Part shown: positions 52,069-61,214 of the stretch, one piece after another
Position numbering within the stretch: position 1 is the first letter of the stretch
How the letters are laid out: every line of letters begins with the position of its first letter
Origin: Faecalicatena contorta
Lineage (GTDB): Bacteria > Bacillota > Clostridia > Lachnospirales > Lachnospiraceae
Length of the DNA: 64,000 nt
Direction: 5' to 3' (one strand)
Assembly (NCBI RefSeq): GCF_039521745.1
Contig: NZ_BAAACT010000175.1
Notes under the pieces: model-generated
The model's database searches: none
Seen by the model: the letters and a program-made list of their open reading frames with translations, nothing else
What the model was told of the DNA's origin: nothing
Made by a program: the position numbers and the translations under genes

Positions 52069-54057
52069 ATGAAAAAAAGAGCAGAAGTTACACCTCAAGG
52101 CATTTCGCTGGATGGCGAACTGCTACCACTCTACTCCGGCGCCGTGCATTACTGGAGGCTGGACCACACGTTATGGAAGGATATTCTGGAAAACGTGAAG
52201 AAAATGGGTTTTCATATTATAGAAACTTACATTCCCTGGTCAGTACACGAAATCTCCCGCGGGGAGTTTGATTTCGGAAGGATTGATAAAAGAAAGGATC
52301 TGGATGCGTTTCTTACGCTGTGCGAAGAGCTCGATCTTTTCGTTCACGTCCGCCCGGGTCCCCACATTAACTCGGAGATGACTTATTTTGGCTACCCGAA
52401 ACGAATCGTGTACGATACAGCCATTCAGGCCCGTTCCCCTTATCATACGCCGGTAAACCTCCCTCACTCGCCCAAGGTGATCCCGGTCCCCAGTTATGCC
52501 AGCGAGGCATTTTACCGGGAAGTTGAAGTGTATTTCGATGCGCTCGCTCCGATTATAAGAAAACATACCTATCCAAACGGAAATATAATTGCACTACAGT
52601 CTGATAATGAAACCTGCTATTTTTTCAGGGAGCGGCCTTATGTTTCCGATTACCACCCTGACTCTGTGGCGCTTTACCGCACAATGCTAAAGGACAAATA
52701 CACTTCCATCGAGACTCTGAACAGGGTATACAGAAGTTCCTGGAAGGAATTCAGTGAGATAGAGCCGCCTCATGGCTTCTCTGGTTCCTGCAGAGAGGAT
52801 CTTCCTTATTATCTGGACTGGGCAGAATACAAAGAATTTCAGATATGCATGTGTCTGCGCCGTTTTGCAGATATGTGGAGGGAAAGAGGGGTCTGCCTGC
52901 CTTTTTATCAGAATACCGGGTACCATTACTACACGCCTGTTGATAACATACGTATCGAACGCGAATGCGTGGATATCTGCGGGATCGACATGTATCCAAA
53001 CCGTACCGCCCTCAAACCAATCAGGGAAAAGATACGCTATATGAGCGGAAGCAGTATACTGCCCTTTGTGCCCGAATACGGAAGCGGGGTCTGGTTTGAA
53101 TTTCCCGAAACATTTCTGCCGGAAGAGGAGGAATTTACCACATGCTATGCATTTATGAACGGACTGAAAACGATTAATTACTATATGCTGGTGGAGAGGG
53201 ACCGGTGGCAGGGCAGTCCCATTACAAGAGACAACCGGATACGCAGCGGTTACTTCGAATTCTACAGTCGCTTCCAGAATTTCTTATACGAGAACAGGTA
53301 CTGGGAATTCTTTAGAAAACCAAAAGTACTTGTATTGAAGAATTATGACTGTGCCCGGATGAAAGCCGTTTTATCCTCCATGGACTTTGCCCCCCTGGAT
53401 GTGAATACCTTCGCTCCCGGATTCAACCTTCCTTCGGAACTGTTTTCCATCGGAAATATATTTGGTTTCGAACACTTTGATGAAGATAACTCGCACTGGG
53501 CTTCCGAATTCTGGATCGAGAATACAATCCGGGAACTTTCGCGCCTGCAGATCGATTTCAACATCAGCGACACGCACCTTCCCGTCCAAAAAATGCTTTC
53601 GTATGACTATATTTTTGCATCCTCCTACGACTTCATGTCCGAAGATGCACAGCATGCACTCGCTTCATATGCACACTCCGGAAAAACACTGATTCTGGGG
53701 CCGGGACTTCCTTATTTAAACATGGAAATGTTCCCCTGTAACATTTTGGAAAAGGCCGCAGGGCTCGACAATGTCCGGCTCTGTACCAAGGTGGATTCCC
53801 AACTTTTAAATAAACTCGATATTCCCATTCCATTCAAAACCCAGGACGAAGGCATTGAACTTAGCTGCCATTACCGGGAAGAGACTGTTTTCCTTTGGGC
53901 TGCAAATACACTCGGCCGCACACAGGAATGCACCATAGAATTCTCGGGAAAGAGAACCTTTAAACCCAAATACAATGCCGGCTGCAAAGAGGGCACCGAT
54001 GCCATTTCTCTATGTATGCCTGCCTACTCTATCAGCATATGGGAGGTACTGCCATGA
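52069..54057 (+). CDS. GH35 beta-galactosidase-like enzyme
   Basis: A 662-residue GH35 protein. It opens with the family's GAVHYWRLDHTLWKDILENV and KKMGFHIIETYIPWSVHE. The acid/base is E181 (IALQSDNE) and the nucleophile is E336 (FVPEYGSGVW). No signal peptide is seen, so it is cytoplasmic. GH35 enzymes release beta-linked galactose, but the QSDNE variant and divergence leave the exact sugar open. The C-terminal part contains a flavodoxin/glutaminase-like segment (SYDYIFASSYDFMSEDAQ, then GKTLILGPGLPY). It is the first gene of the rightward operon and overlaps the next by 4 bp. Confidence 0.85.
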   Translation: MKKRAEVTPQGISLDGELLPLYSGAVHYWRLDHTLWKDILENVKKMGFHIIETYIPWSVHEISRGEFDFGRIDKRKDLDAFLTLCEELDLFVHVRPGPHINSEMTYFGYPKRIVYDTAIQARSPYHTPVNLPHSPKVIPVPSYASEAFYREVEVYFDALAPIIRKHTYPNGNIIALQSDNETCYFFRERPYVSDYHPDSVALYRTMLKDKYTSIETLNRVYRSSWKEFSEIEPPHGFSGSCREDLPYYLDWAEYKEFQICMCLRRFADMWRERGVCLPFYQNTGYHYYTPVDNIRIERECVDICGIDMYPNRTALKPIREKIRYMSGSSILPFVPEYGSGVWFEFPETFLPEEEEFTTCYAFMNGLKTINYYMLVERDRWQGSPITRDNRIRSGYFEFYSRFQNFLYENRYWEFFRKPKVLVLKNYDCARMKAVLSSMDFAPLDVNTFAPGFNLPSELFSIGNIFGFEHFDEDNSHWASEFWIENTIRELSRLQIDFNISDTHLPVQKMLSYDYIFASSYDFMSEDAQHALASYAHSGKTLILGPGLPYLNMEMFPCNILEKAAGLDNVRLCTKVDSQLLNKLDIPIPFKTQDEGIELSCHYREETVFLWAANTLGRTQECTIEFSGKRTFKPKYNAGCKEGTDAISLCMPAYSISIWEVLP

Positions 54058-54758
54058 TTCATCCTAATTGTAAATATTTAGACATTTATCCTTACACCTG
54101 GCGGCATCTTGGTGAACTGATGGAGTATCTGAATCCACGCCGCAAAACTTTGTATATCCTGCATGATCAGGGAATTATTTGTAAAGCTGCAGATTCTGAT
54201 AATAAGGCCTGCGTTCTTCCTTTTTCCAAATATCAGCCTGAAGAATTTCCTTCCTGCCGGCTTTTTGAGCTGTATCCTGATATCGACGAAATCCATGTGC
54301 TTGAATACGCTGCCCTTGTCCACTACTACACCTCGGTGCAGAGTATCAGCCTGGAAGAGAAGAATACAATGCAATATCTGGACTTCATTACAGATTATTA
54401 CACCTGCCATAAAGGGATAGACATTTATTCCCGCAGAAAGTGTTCCGGCACATTTTACCGGAAAGCTCTGGATTATGCCGGAAAATTTTTAAAGGACAGG
54501 CAAATTGTATTTTTTGTTGTAACAAAAGCAGAATTTATCTGGTTTGATGTTGTTTTATTGGTAGAAAATGGTACAATAACGGAAATTAGAACTTTAGACA
54601 CACTGAAGAGTGAAGCATGGTATACTTCTCCCTGTCCTGCTCTCGACGAAGCTGCCCTAAAGCTCACAGAAAAGTTCAGCCGTCCGGTCAGAATCATTCA
54701 CTATGAGCACGAGGCGCTGCCTTTACTCACAGCGTTCTGGGAAAATTATTGTGTCTGA
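54054..54758 (+). CDS. Uncharacterised protein coupled to GH35
   Basis: A 234-residue protein I do not recognise. It has no signal peptide or membrane segment, and is rich in Tyr, Cys and charged residues (DIYPYTWRHLGELMEYLNPR, RKCSGTFYRKALDYAGKFL). Its start overlaps the GH35 stop (ATGA), behind GGGAGG, so it is translated with that enzyme. It is followed 28 bp later by an aldose epimerase gene. Its position suggests a role in the same sugar pathway, but no function can be assigned. Confidence 0.75.
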   Translation: MIHPNCKYLDIYPYTWRHLGELMEYLNPRRKTLYILHDQGIICKAADSDNKACVLPFSKYQPEEFPSCRLFELYPDIDEIHVLEYAALVHYYTSVQSISLEEKNTMQYLDFITDYYTCHKGIDIYSRRKCSGTFYRKALDYAGKFLKDRQIVFFVVTKAEFIWFDVVLLVENGTITEIRTLDTLKSEAWYTSPCPALDEAALKLTEKFSRPVRIIHYEHEALPLLTAFWENYCV

Positions 54759-54786
54759 AGCCCATCAAACAAGGAGGATTCTATAC

Positions 54787-55662
54787 ATGAACTATACGAT
54801 CTGCAATCCATTTTTAAATGTTAATGTCTCATCACACGGCGGTGAACTGCAATCCATCTGCACGCCAGATAAAACACAATACCTCTGGCAGGGTGATCCG
54901 GAATACTGGGCGGACCGCGCGCCTAATATTTTTCCTTATGTTGCAAGATTGACAGACGGAAAATATACTTACCGAAGTAAAACTTATAGCCTGGATATTC
55001 ATGGATTTTTAAAAGATTCCGAGATGTTATGCGAAAGCCACAGCGACAGCCGGCTTGTACTGTACTTCGAAGATACGGAAGAAACAATCAGGCAATACCC
55101 TTTTTCCTTCCGTTTTTCTATCTGCTACGAATTAAAAGGACAGACACTTCATATCACCTACCACATCGAAAATCACAGCAATGAAACCATGTACTTTGGC
55201 CTGGGTGGGCATCCCGGATTCCTCGTCCCGCTGGATCAGACGCTGTGTTTCGAAGACTATGTCCTGCAGTTTGAGTCCGGCTGCCGTCCGGAGCAGCTGA
55301 TTTTTACAGAAGATTGTTTCGTAACTGATGCGGTAGAGGAATTTAAGCTTGCCGCAGATGGCAGGCTTGCGCTGAGACACAGTTTATTTGACCGAGACGC
55401 ACTCATACTTCAAAATGCCGGTTCAGAGATCACCCTTGCTTCAGATAAATCACCTCACTCTGTAAACGTACAGTTCGACGGCTTTCCTTATCTGGGGCTC
55501 TGGCACTGTCCGAGAACCGAAGCCGGCTATATTTGTATCGAACCCTGGTGCTCCCTTCCTTCCCGAAAAGGAGTTATCGAAGATCTGGAACAGCAGAAAA
55601 ATCTAATTTCACTGCCCTTGGGCTGCTCATGTGAAAAGTCATGGAGCATCACCATCCGGTAG
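54787..55662 (+). CDS. Aldose 1-epimerase-family (mutarotase-like) protein
   Basis: A 291-residue galactose-mutarotase-like protein of the LacX/YeaD-type branch. Motifs are SSHGGELQSI at the N-terminus, YVARLTDGKYTY, DIHGFLKDSE and GLGGHPGF with the conserved histidines. It equilibrates sugar anomers in the cytoplasm. The start is the ATG behind AAGGAGG. Co-directional with the GH35 gene, it supports release of a free aldose by that enzyme. Confidence 0.88.
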   Translation: MNYTICNPFLNVNVSSHGGELQSICTPDKTQYLWQGDPEYWADRAPNIFPYVARLTDGKYTYRSKTYSLDIHGFLKDSEMLCESHSDSRLVLYFEDTEETIRQYPFSFRFSICYELKGQTLHITYHIENHSNETMYFGLGGHPGFLVPLDQTLCFEDYVLQFESGCRPEQLIFTEDCFVTDAVEEFKLAADGRLALRHSLFDRDALILQNAGSEITLASDKSPHSVNVQFDGFPYLGLWHCPRTEAGYICIEPWCSLPSRKGVIEDLEQQKNLISLPLGCSCEKSWSITIR

Positions 55663-55698
55663 ATGTTTGTAAAAAAGCAATAAGTAAAGGAGTTTAGA

Positions 55699-56778
55699 AT
55701 GACAACCTCAGAAATAGCAAAAAAATTAGGAATTTCACGGGGAACTGTGAGCCGTGTGCTCAACAACCACCCCAATGTAAAACCCGAGACACGTAAGAGG
55801 GTACTGGAAGCGCTCAAAGAACTGAATTATATTCCGAATGAAACCGCCCGCTCACTGGTGATGCAAAAGGAATTCCACATTGCAGTCATTGTCTTCTCCC
55901 AGCCGGCATTTTTCTGGGCGCAGGTTCAGAGCGGAGTCAGCACTGCCCAGAACGATCTGGCATCCCAGGGCGTTATTGTGGATTATTTTGTAACCGATAT
56001 GATGAAACCAGAAGAGCAGCTGGAACTGATCCGCACTCTCCCTCAGAAAGGGTACGACGGGATAGCCGTTGCTCCGAATAATCCCCAGCTGCTGGCAAGC
56101 GAGATCGACCGGCTTTCCAGCGGCGGATTCCCGGTTGTCATCATCAACGTGGAGATCCCCACAGCCAACCAGCTTTGCTATATCGGTTGTGACTATATTC
56201 AGTCAGGCATCCTTGCAGGGGAATTATTTTCCCGGTTTCTTCCGAACCGCTCGGATCTGCTCGTGCTGACCCTGAAAGATTCGGTTTATGCAATTGAACA
56301 GAGGATCACCGGTTTCCGCAAGGAACTCTCTAAGCATGAGCACCTGAATATCAAACGCATTGAACGGTTTAACCGTGACGGTTCACGCGTATATGAGGTA
56401 CTGCTGGATCTCCTGAAGGAATCCCCGGATTTCCAGGGTATCTATGTCAGCTTTGACGCACTTGTACAGACTGCCGATGCCGTGCAGGCCCTCAAGCTGG
56501 ATCCTGCTCCCGTGATTGTCGGCTATGATTTAAATGAAAATATATTTGAACGGCTAAAAAATAAATATATCACCGCTACTATCTGTCATGAACCTTTTAA
56601 CCAGGGATACTTTGCCGTGAAAATTCTTCACCGTTATCTTCTGAAAAAGGTTCACCCGTCCAGTTCCCTGATGTATAACAAACTAGAGGTTGTCATGGCT
56701 TCCAATGCAAAATACTACATGAATGAGACACTTCAGACAGAGCTGTTCGTAACAGGCTCTCCGAGAGATATTCTATAA
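55699..56778 (+). CDS. LacI-family transcriptional regulator
   Basis: A 359-residue LacI/GalR regulator. The helix-turn-helix and hinge helix occupy residues 1-55 (TTSEIAKKLGISRGTVSRVL, then NNHPNVKPETRKRV). The C-terminal periplasmic-binding-protein-like domain carries FWAQVQSGVSTAQNDL and GYDGIAVAPNNP. It is the last gene of the rightward glycan operon and probably represses both this operon and the divergent importer operon when the inducing sugar is absent. The ribosome binding site is AAAGGAG. Confidence 0.93.
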   Translation: MTTSEIAKKLGISRGTVSRVLNNHPNVKPETRKRVLEALKELNYIPNETARSLVMQKEFHIAVIVFSQPAFFWAQVQSGVSTAQNDLASQGVIVDYFVTDMMKPEEQLELIRTLPQKGYDGIAVAPNNPQLLASEIDRLSSGGFPVVIINVEIPTANQLCYIGCDYIQSGILAGELFSRFLPNRSDLLVLTLKDSVYAIEQRITGFRKELSKHEHLNIKRIERFNRDGSRVYEVLLDLLKESPDFQGIYVSFDALVQTADAVQALKLDPAPVIVGYDLNENIFERLKNKYITATICHEPFNQGYFAVKILHRYLLKKVHPSSSLMYNKLEVVMASNAKYYMNETLQTELFVTGSPRDIL

Positions 56779-56783
56779 AATAG

Positions 56784-56830
56784 AATTTCGCCTGCGAAAC
56801 TCGCGCCTGCGGCGGTCACAGCGCGGCATC
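56784..56830. repeat. GC-rich interspersed repeat, copy 3
   Basis: GAATTTCGCCTGCGAAAC then TCGCGCCTGCGGCGGTCACA, matching the complement of 36254-36310 closely and 41608-41690 more distantly. It lies just after the lacI-type gene. Confidence 0.7.
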
Positions 56831-56860
56831 TAGTACATCGAATAATAAGTAATAAGATAC

Positions 56861-56908
56861 AAAAAGCAATCCCTATACGCTGTCAACAGCCTGTCGGGAT
56901 TGCTTTTT
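56861..56908. terminator. Bidirectional terminator between the LacI gene and ilvE
   Basis: AAAAAGCAATCCC (56861-56873) pairs with GGGATTGCTTTTT (56896-56908). A- and T-rich ends allow termination of both converging operons. Confidence 0.88.
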
Positions 56909-56932
56909 ATTATAATATCGCAATTCTTTTAA

Positions 56933-57958
56933 CTATACAATTACCTGAATCCACCCCTTTGGCGCCTCGATCTGTCCCATCTGGATACCGGTCAGTGTAT
57001 CGTACAGTTTCTGGATTGTCGGTCCCATCTTCTCCATTCCGCTTGGGAAGCAGATCTCATTCCCGTGGTCAACAATCTTTCCAACCGGCGAGATAACAGC
57101 AGCAGTCCCGCAGAGTCCGCATTCTGCAAAGTCTTTTACCTCCTCCAGATAAACGTCCCTCTCCTGCACTTCCAGGCCGAGATAGTGCTCTGCCACATAG
57201 AGCAGGGAACGTCTTGTTATAGAAGGAAGGATCGTATCTGAATGCGGTGTCACGACCTTGTTGTCTTTCGTAATAAAGATAAAGTTCGCTCCGCCGGTCT
57301 CCTCCACCTTTGTTCTGGTTGCGGAATCCAGATACATGTTCTCGTCAAATCCGTTTGCATGTGCCGTCACGATTGCATGAAGGCTCATGGCATAATTCAG
57401 TCCGGCCTTGATATGCCCGGTTCCGCATGGAGCCGCACGGTCAAAGTCAGATACACACAGGGTAAGAGGCTTTACTCCCCCCTTAAAATAAGGGCCTACC
57501 GGTGTAGTGAATACGCGGAACTGAAACTCATCAGCCGGTTTTACACCGATCACCGGGTTGATCCCGAACATGTAAGGTCTGACATACAGGGTCGCTCCTG
57601 ACCCATAGGGAGGAACATAGGCGGCGTTTGCCTTTACGGTCTGCACGACCGCCTCTACGAAACGCTCAGCCGGAAAAACAGGCATCTCCAGTCTCTTCGC
57701 GGAGTCCACCATACGCTGTGCATTTAAGTCAGGGCGGAACGCCACGATATGCCCATCCTCCGTTGTGTATGCTTTGAGCCCCTCAAAGATTGTCTGCGCA
57801 TACTGCAGGACGCCCGCACACTCGTTCATCGTAATATTAGGGTCGTCAATCAGCCCGCCTTCGTTCCATTTGCCATCCTTAAAGTCAGCCACATATCTTT
57901 TGTCCGTTTCAATATAGGCAAACCCCAGGTTCTCCCAGTCAATGTTTTTCTTATCCAT
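56933..57958 (-). CDS. ilvE: Branched-chain amino acid aminotransferase
   Basis: A 341-residue class IV aminotransferase of the longer BCAT type. The PLP lysine is K184 in GTGHIKAGLNYAMS; FEGLKAYTTEDG and VEETGGANFIFI are further family motifs. It transfers amino groups between glutamate and the keto acids of valine, leucine and isoleucine. The start is the ATG behind GGAGGAG. It has its own predicted promoter and so may be expressed apart from ilvBN. Confidence 0.95.
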   Translation of the reverse strand: MDKKNIDWENLGFAYIETDKRYVADFKDGKWNEGGLIDDPNITMNECAGVLQYAQTIFEGLKAYTTEDGHIVAFRPDLNAQRMVDSAKRLEMPVFPAERFVEAVVQTVKANAAYVPPYGSGATLYVRPYMFGINPVIGVKPADEFQFRVFTTPVGPYFKGGVKPLTLCVSDFDRAAPCGTGHIKAGLNYAMSLHAIVTAHANGFDENMYLDSATRTKVEETGGANFIFITKDNKVVTPHSDTILPSITRRSLLYVAEHYLGLEVQERDVYLEEVKDFAECGLCGTAAVISPVGKIVDHGNEICFPSGMEKMGPTIQKLYDTLTGIQMGQIEAPKGWIQVIV

Positions 57959-58012
57959 CTGTAACTCCTCCGATCCTCTGCTTTCATTCTGCAAATCACT
58001 GTTTATGAGCCA

Positions 58013-58041
58013 ATTATAATACTTCTCCCATTAAAATTCAA
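58013..58041 (-). promoter_or_regulatory. Predicted promoter of ilvE
   Basis: Reading leftward: TTGAAT (58036-58041), a 17-bp spacer, TATAAT (58013-58018). The rest of the 259-bp ilvN-ilvE gap holds a small stem GTTACC/GGTAAC (58108-58123) and nothing else recognisable. Confidence 0.65.
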
Positions 58042-58217
58042 GAGTGCGCTCTGTTTTTTTGTTGTTCAACTCTCCCACTGAAGTAACCGTTCGGGCAGGC
58101 CAAAATTGTTACCCGCTGGTAACTTCTATTTGACCTGACAGCGCGTATTCGGTAACACGCCTCAGGCATATTTGATAATCCATTGCACGCGTCCATTTGC
58201 CCGGCTTCACACACGCT

Positions 58218-58727
58218 TTAACGCTCCATCATACTAATAGATTCGATGCCGACGCTGCCCCCGCGTACAACTTCAATGTTCTTAAACTCTTCCTTCATAA
58301 GTTTAATGACCGCATCATTTTTTGTAGCTGTCTGAACAAATTCCAGCAGGAGGCTGTCTTTTCCATAGTCGATAACTCTCGCCTTGAATGTTTCTGCTAT
58401 CTGAAAAAGCTGCACCTTATCTTCCGGTGTGCATTTTCTGACCTTTACATACAGGATTTCCTTCATTCTCACAAAAATATCCGTAAAATCTATGACCTTG
58501 ATTACCTCCACAAGCCGGTTCAGCTGTTTCTTAATCTGCTCGAATGTCTCATCATCGCTGACAGTTGCTATCGTCATCCTTGAAATGGTCGGATCCTCTG
58601 TAGTCCCCACTGTAAGACTGTCCAGATTATAGGATTTACCGGAAAATAAACCGGATATTTTAGACAGGACACCCACCTGGTTTTCTACGAATAATGAGAT
58701 CCATCTTTTTTTTGTATTGTTCTCCAT
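58218..58727 (-). CDS. ilvN: Acetolactate synthase small (regulatory) subunit
   Basis: A 169-residue subunit with an N-terminal ACT domain (WISLFVENQVGVLSKISGLF) and the C-terminal small-subunit domain. It stabilises IlvB and gives valine feedback inhibition. The start is the ATG behind AAGGAGAG; an upstream in-frame ATG would lie in the structured spacer. It is separated from ilvB by a 172-bp spacer with a long hairpin. Confidence 0.94.
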   Translation of the reverse strand: MENNTKKRWISLFVENQVGVLSKISGLFSGKSYNLDSLTVGTTEDPTISRMTIATVSDDETFEQIKKQLNRLVEVIKVIDFTDIFVRMKEILYVKVRKCTPEDKVQLFQIAETFKARVIDYGKDSLLLEFVQTATKNDAVIKLMKEEFKNIEVVRGGSVGIESISMMER

Positions 58728-58751
58728 ATGCTTCTCTCCTTTCGATGCTGG

Positions 58752-58897
58752 CGTGTGTTTGAAAATTGCTTGTCGTACCAATTTGCGGGGTATTTACTGC
58801 CAACTACAGGAGACGTAGCGGGCTGCGTTAACTGGATTTGGCAGTAAATAAACCGTGAAGTGGGACGGCATATTGCGGCAATAAATTAACAAACACA
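58752..58897. repeat. Nested inverted repeat in the ilvB-ilvN spacer
   Basis: The outer arms GTGTGTTTG and CAAACACAC pair across about 130 bp. Inside, ATTTACTGCCAA pairs with TTGGCAGTAAAT. The whole spacer could fold into one long stem between two genes of the same enzyme. Confidence 0.65.
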
Positions 58898-58899
58898 CT

Positions 58900-60618
58900 C
58901 TAGCAGTCCACAATCATCTCTTCCAAAGTCCCTCCCGGCTGGATCATCGGGAATACCATCTCTTCCTGATCAATGATAAATTCTATCAGAGTCGGTGTTT
59001 TCGTATTCTTCTTTGCCTCTTCAAAAGCAGCAGAGATTTCCTCCGTTTTGGTGACTCTAATGCCCTTTGCTCCGTAGCTCTCTGCCAATTTTATGAAATC
59101 CGGTGTGTATTCCGGCATCTCTTTTCCATCGCTTCTGCGGAAAAGCGCACCGGAGCGCAGGTTTGTCATGCCGTATCGCTTGCCGTAGAACAGCTTCTGC
59201 CACTGCCGTACCATGCCGAGATACGCATTATTGAATACACAGAGGATCACCGGCAATTCTTCCAGCACCGCAGTTGCGAACTCCTGGATATTCATCTGCA
59301 TGCCCCCGTCCCCGGAAATAGCGATGACCGGCGTATCCGGATTACCCAGCTTGGCGCCGACTGCTCCCGGAAAACCATATCCCATAGTACCAAGTCCACC
59401 GGACATGATGATCCGTTTCTTCTCGGTGATCTCCGCATACTGTGCAGCAAACATCTGATGCTGTCCCACGTCAGTTACAATAATAGCCTCATCAAACTGC
59501 CGGTTGATCTCCTCTATAATATCTTTCGGCCCCATCTCGGCGTGCTTCTTCATATCCAATGGGTGGGTCGTCTTCCATTCGCTGATCTGCCCCAGCCATT
59601 TCGTTGTGTTGCATGGCTCAACGTACTCCTGCATTTTCAAGATCGCTTCCTTAGCATCAGCTACAATCGGGATATCTACATGAATGTTCCTGGAAATGGC
59701 CGCCGTGTCGATATCGATATGTACTATCTGCGCTTTCGGGGCAAATGCATGAAGCTTGCCCGTAATACGGTCATTGAACCTGGTTCCTATGGAGAACAGC
59801 AGGTCGCACTCACTAACCGCCATATTTGCTGCGTACGCGCCATGCATGCCCAGATTGCCAATGTACAGCGGATGATTTGTCGGAATCGCGCCGCGCCCCA
59901 TGACCGTCGTTATTACCGGTACATTCGTCTTCTCAGCAACCTCTGTAAAAATGCTGTTTGCCCTGGCAATATTGACTCCGCCTCCTGCAAGAAAGAGTGG
60001 TTTCTTTGCCTTGTTCAGCATCTTAATCGCCTTCTTCAGCTGCCCGATGTGTACATTAGTATTCGGTTTGTACCCCCGGATGTTGACATCGGAAGGATAT
60101 TCCGGGCTGCCCAGTTCTGCCATCACGTCTTTCGGCAGATCAATGAGCACCGGCCCCGGCTTTCCTGTACTGGCTATGTAAAAGGCTTCTTTAATGATCC
60201 GGCCCAAGTCCTCTCTATTGCGGACTGTCACCCCATATTTTGTGATGCTTCTGGTAATGCCTACGATATCAACCTCCTGGAATGCGTCGTTTCCAATCAG
60301 ATGTCTGGCTACCTGCCCCGTAAAGCATACAAGCGGCACACTGTCATAGTTAGCCGTCGCCAGGCCTGTTACCAGGTTGGTTGCCCCAGGCCCGCTTGTA
60401 ACCAGGCATACGCCGACTTTTCCCGTTGTCCTGGCATAAGCATCCGCCTCGTGCACAAGGGCCTGCTCATGCCGCGGGAGGATCACTCTGATATCATCCT
60501 GTCTGTAAAGTTCATCGCTCAGGTCAATCGTACATGCCCCCGGATAGCCAAACAGGGTGTCTACCCCCTCTTCCTTCAGCGCCTTAACCAATAATTTGTT
60601 TCCTGAAATCTGTCTCAT
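58900..60618 (-). CDS. ilvB: Acetolactate synthase large subunit
   Basis: A 572-residue thiamine-diphosphate enzyme. The N-terminal domain carries the ThDP-activating glutamate (LPRHEQALVHEADAYAR). The central FAD-type domain has GGGVNIARA, and the ThDP-magnesium motif is GDGGMQMNIQEFATA. It condenses pyruvate to acetolactate (or acetohydroxybutyrate), the first common step to valine, leucine and isoleucine. The start follows AGGAGG. Transcription is controlled by the T-box leader immediately upstream. Confidence 0.96.
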   Translation of the reverse strand: MRQISGNKLLVKALKEEGVDTLFGYPGACTIDLSDELYRQDDIRVILPRHEQALVHEADAYARTTGKVGVCLVTSGPGATNLVTGLATANYDSVPLVCFTGQVARHLIGNDAFQEVDIVGITRSITKYGVTVRNREDLGRIIKEAFYIASTGKPGPVLIDLPKDVMAELGSPEYPSDVNIRGYKPNTNVHIGQLKKAIKMLNKAKKPLFLAGGGVNIARANSIFTEVAEKTNVPVITTVMGRGAIPTNHPLYIGNLGMHGAYAANMAVSECDLLFSIGTRFNDRITGKLHAFAPKAQIVHIDIDTAAISRNIHVDIPIVADAKEAILKMQEYVEPCNTTKWLGQISEWKTTHPLDMKKHAEMGPKDIIEEINRQFDEAIIVTDVGQHQMFAAQYAEITEKKRIIMSGGLGTMGYGFPGAVGAKLGNPDTPVIAISGDGGMQMNIQEFATAVLEELPVILCVFNNAYLGMVRQWQKLFYGKRYGMTNLRSGALFRRSDGKEMPEYTPDFIKLAESYGAKGIRVTKTEEISAAFEEAKKNTKTPTLIEFIIDQEEMVFPMIQPGGTLEEMIVDC

Positions 60619-60650
60619 ACATATACCTCCTTGAATTTCCTAAATCATAA

Positions 60651-60935
60651 GAAAGCCCTAAGCTATTACTAGCTTAGGGCGAATATCCAATCCGTGTTAC
60701 CACCTAAATTCAGAGAAATCTTCTCTGCACTCTGTCAGTACGGGAACCGCTGTCCGATACTGCTTCCCTGTAACGTAGGAATCACGTTGGAGCTTACTGG
60801 GGCATTCACCTGTTCGGTCCACTGCTCAAAGGCTACTTCCATAATTCCTTCACGAAGACTCGCACCTGCCGCCTTCTCTCTTAGCTTCCGGTAATTATGT
60901 ACTCCTCCTTATCACTGCATTTCACATACATTAAC
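60651..60935 (-). ncRNA. T-box leader of ilvB
   Basis: On the minus strand the leader ends with the T-box sequence TTTAGGTGGTAACACGG (60690-60706). This is followed by an intrinsic terminator GCCCTAAGCT/AGCTTAGGGC (60655-60680 and a TTTCTT tail). An antiterminator can form with the T-box. Stem I lies at about 60840-60935 (paired CATAATT/AATTATG with AGTA on the 5' side). The following GAAGTAG suggests a GUA (valine) specifier, but that needs structure prediction. Uncharged tRNA would allow read-through into ilvB. Confidence 0.88.
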
Positions 60936-61020
60936 CTGCAGCAATGCTGCAGACCAGCCTGCAGGGCCTCTGTTACGCGATCCCATTTGGGTAGGCTTTA
61001 AATTGCTAAAAGTTATACTT

Positions 61021-61049
61021 ATTATAGTGTCTGCTTTTCACTTTGTCAA
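61021..61049 (-). promoter_or_regulatory. Promoter of the ilvB leader
   Basis: Reading leftward: TTGACA (61044-61049), a 17-bp spacer, TATAAT (61021-61026), giving a leader of about 400 nt. The first 80 nt of the leader hold an extra stem (CTGCAGG/CCTGCAG) before the T-box. Nothing recognisable was seen at 61050-61214. Confidence 0.75.
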
Positions 61050-61214
61050 TGATAAAATATAATCGGGATTCGAATCACGAGCTTTTGCTCCGGGAGCGGA
61101 CGAAGAGAACGCTTACCATAAACCGGAAGATAGTGGAAGTGGAGAAAGTGTCTGTCCTATTGAAACATATACGCCACTGTCCTTCCACCTTATCCGAAGA
61201 TATAAAAGCCCTCT

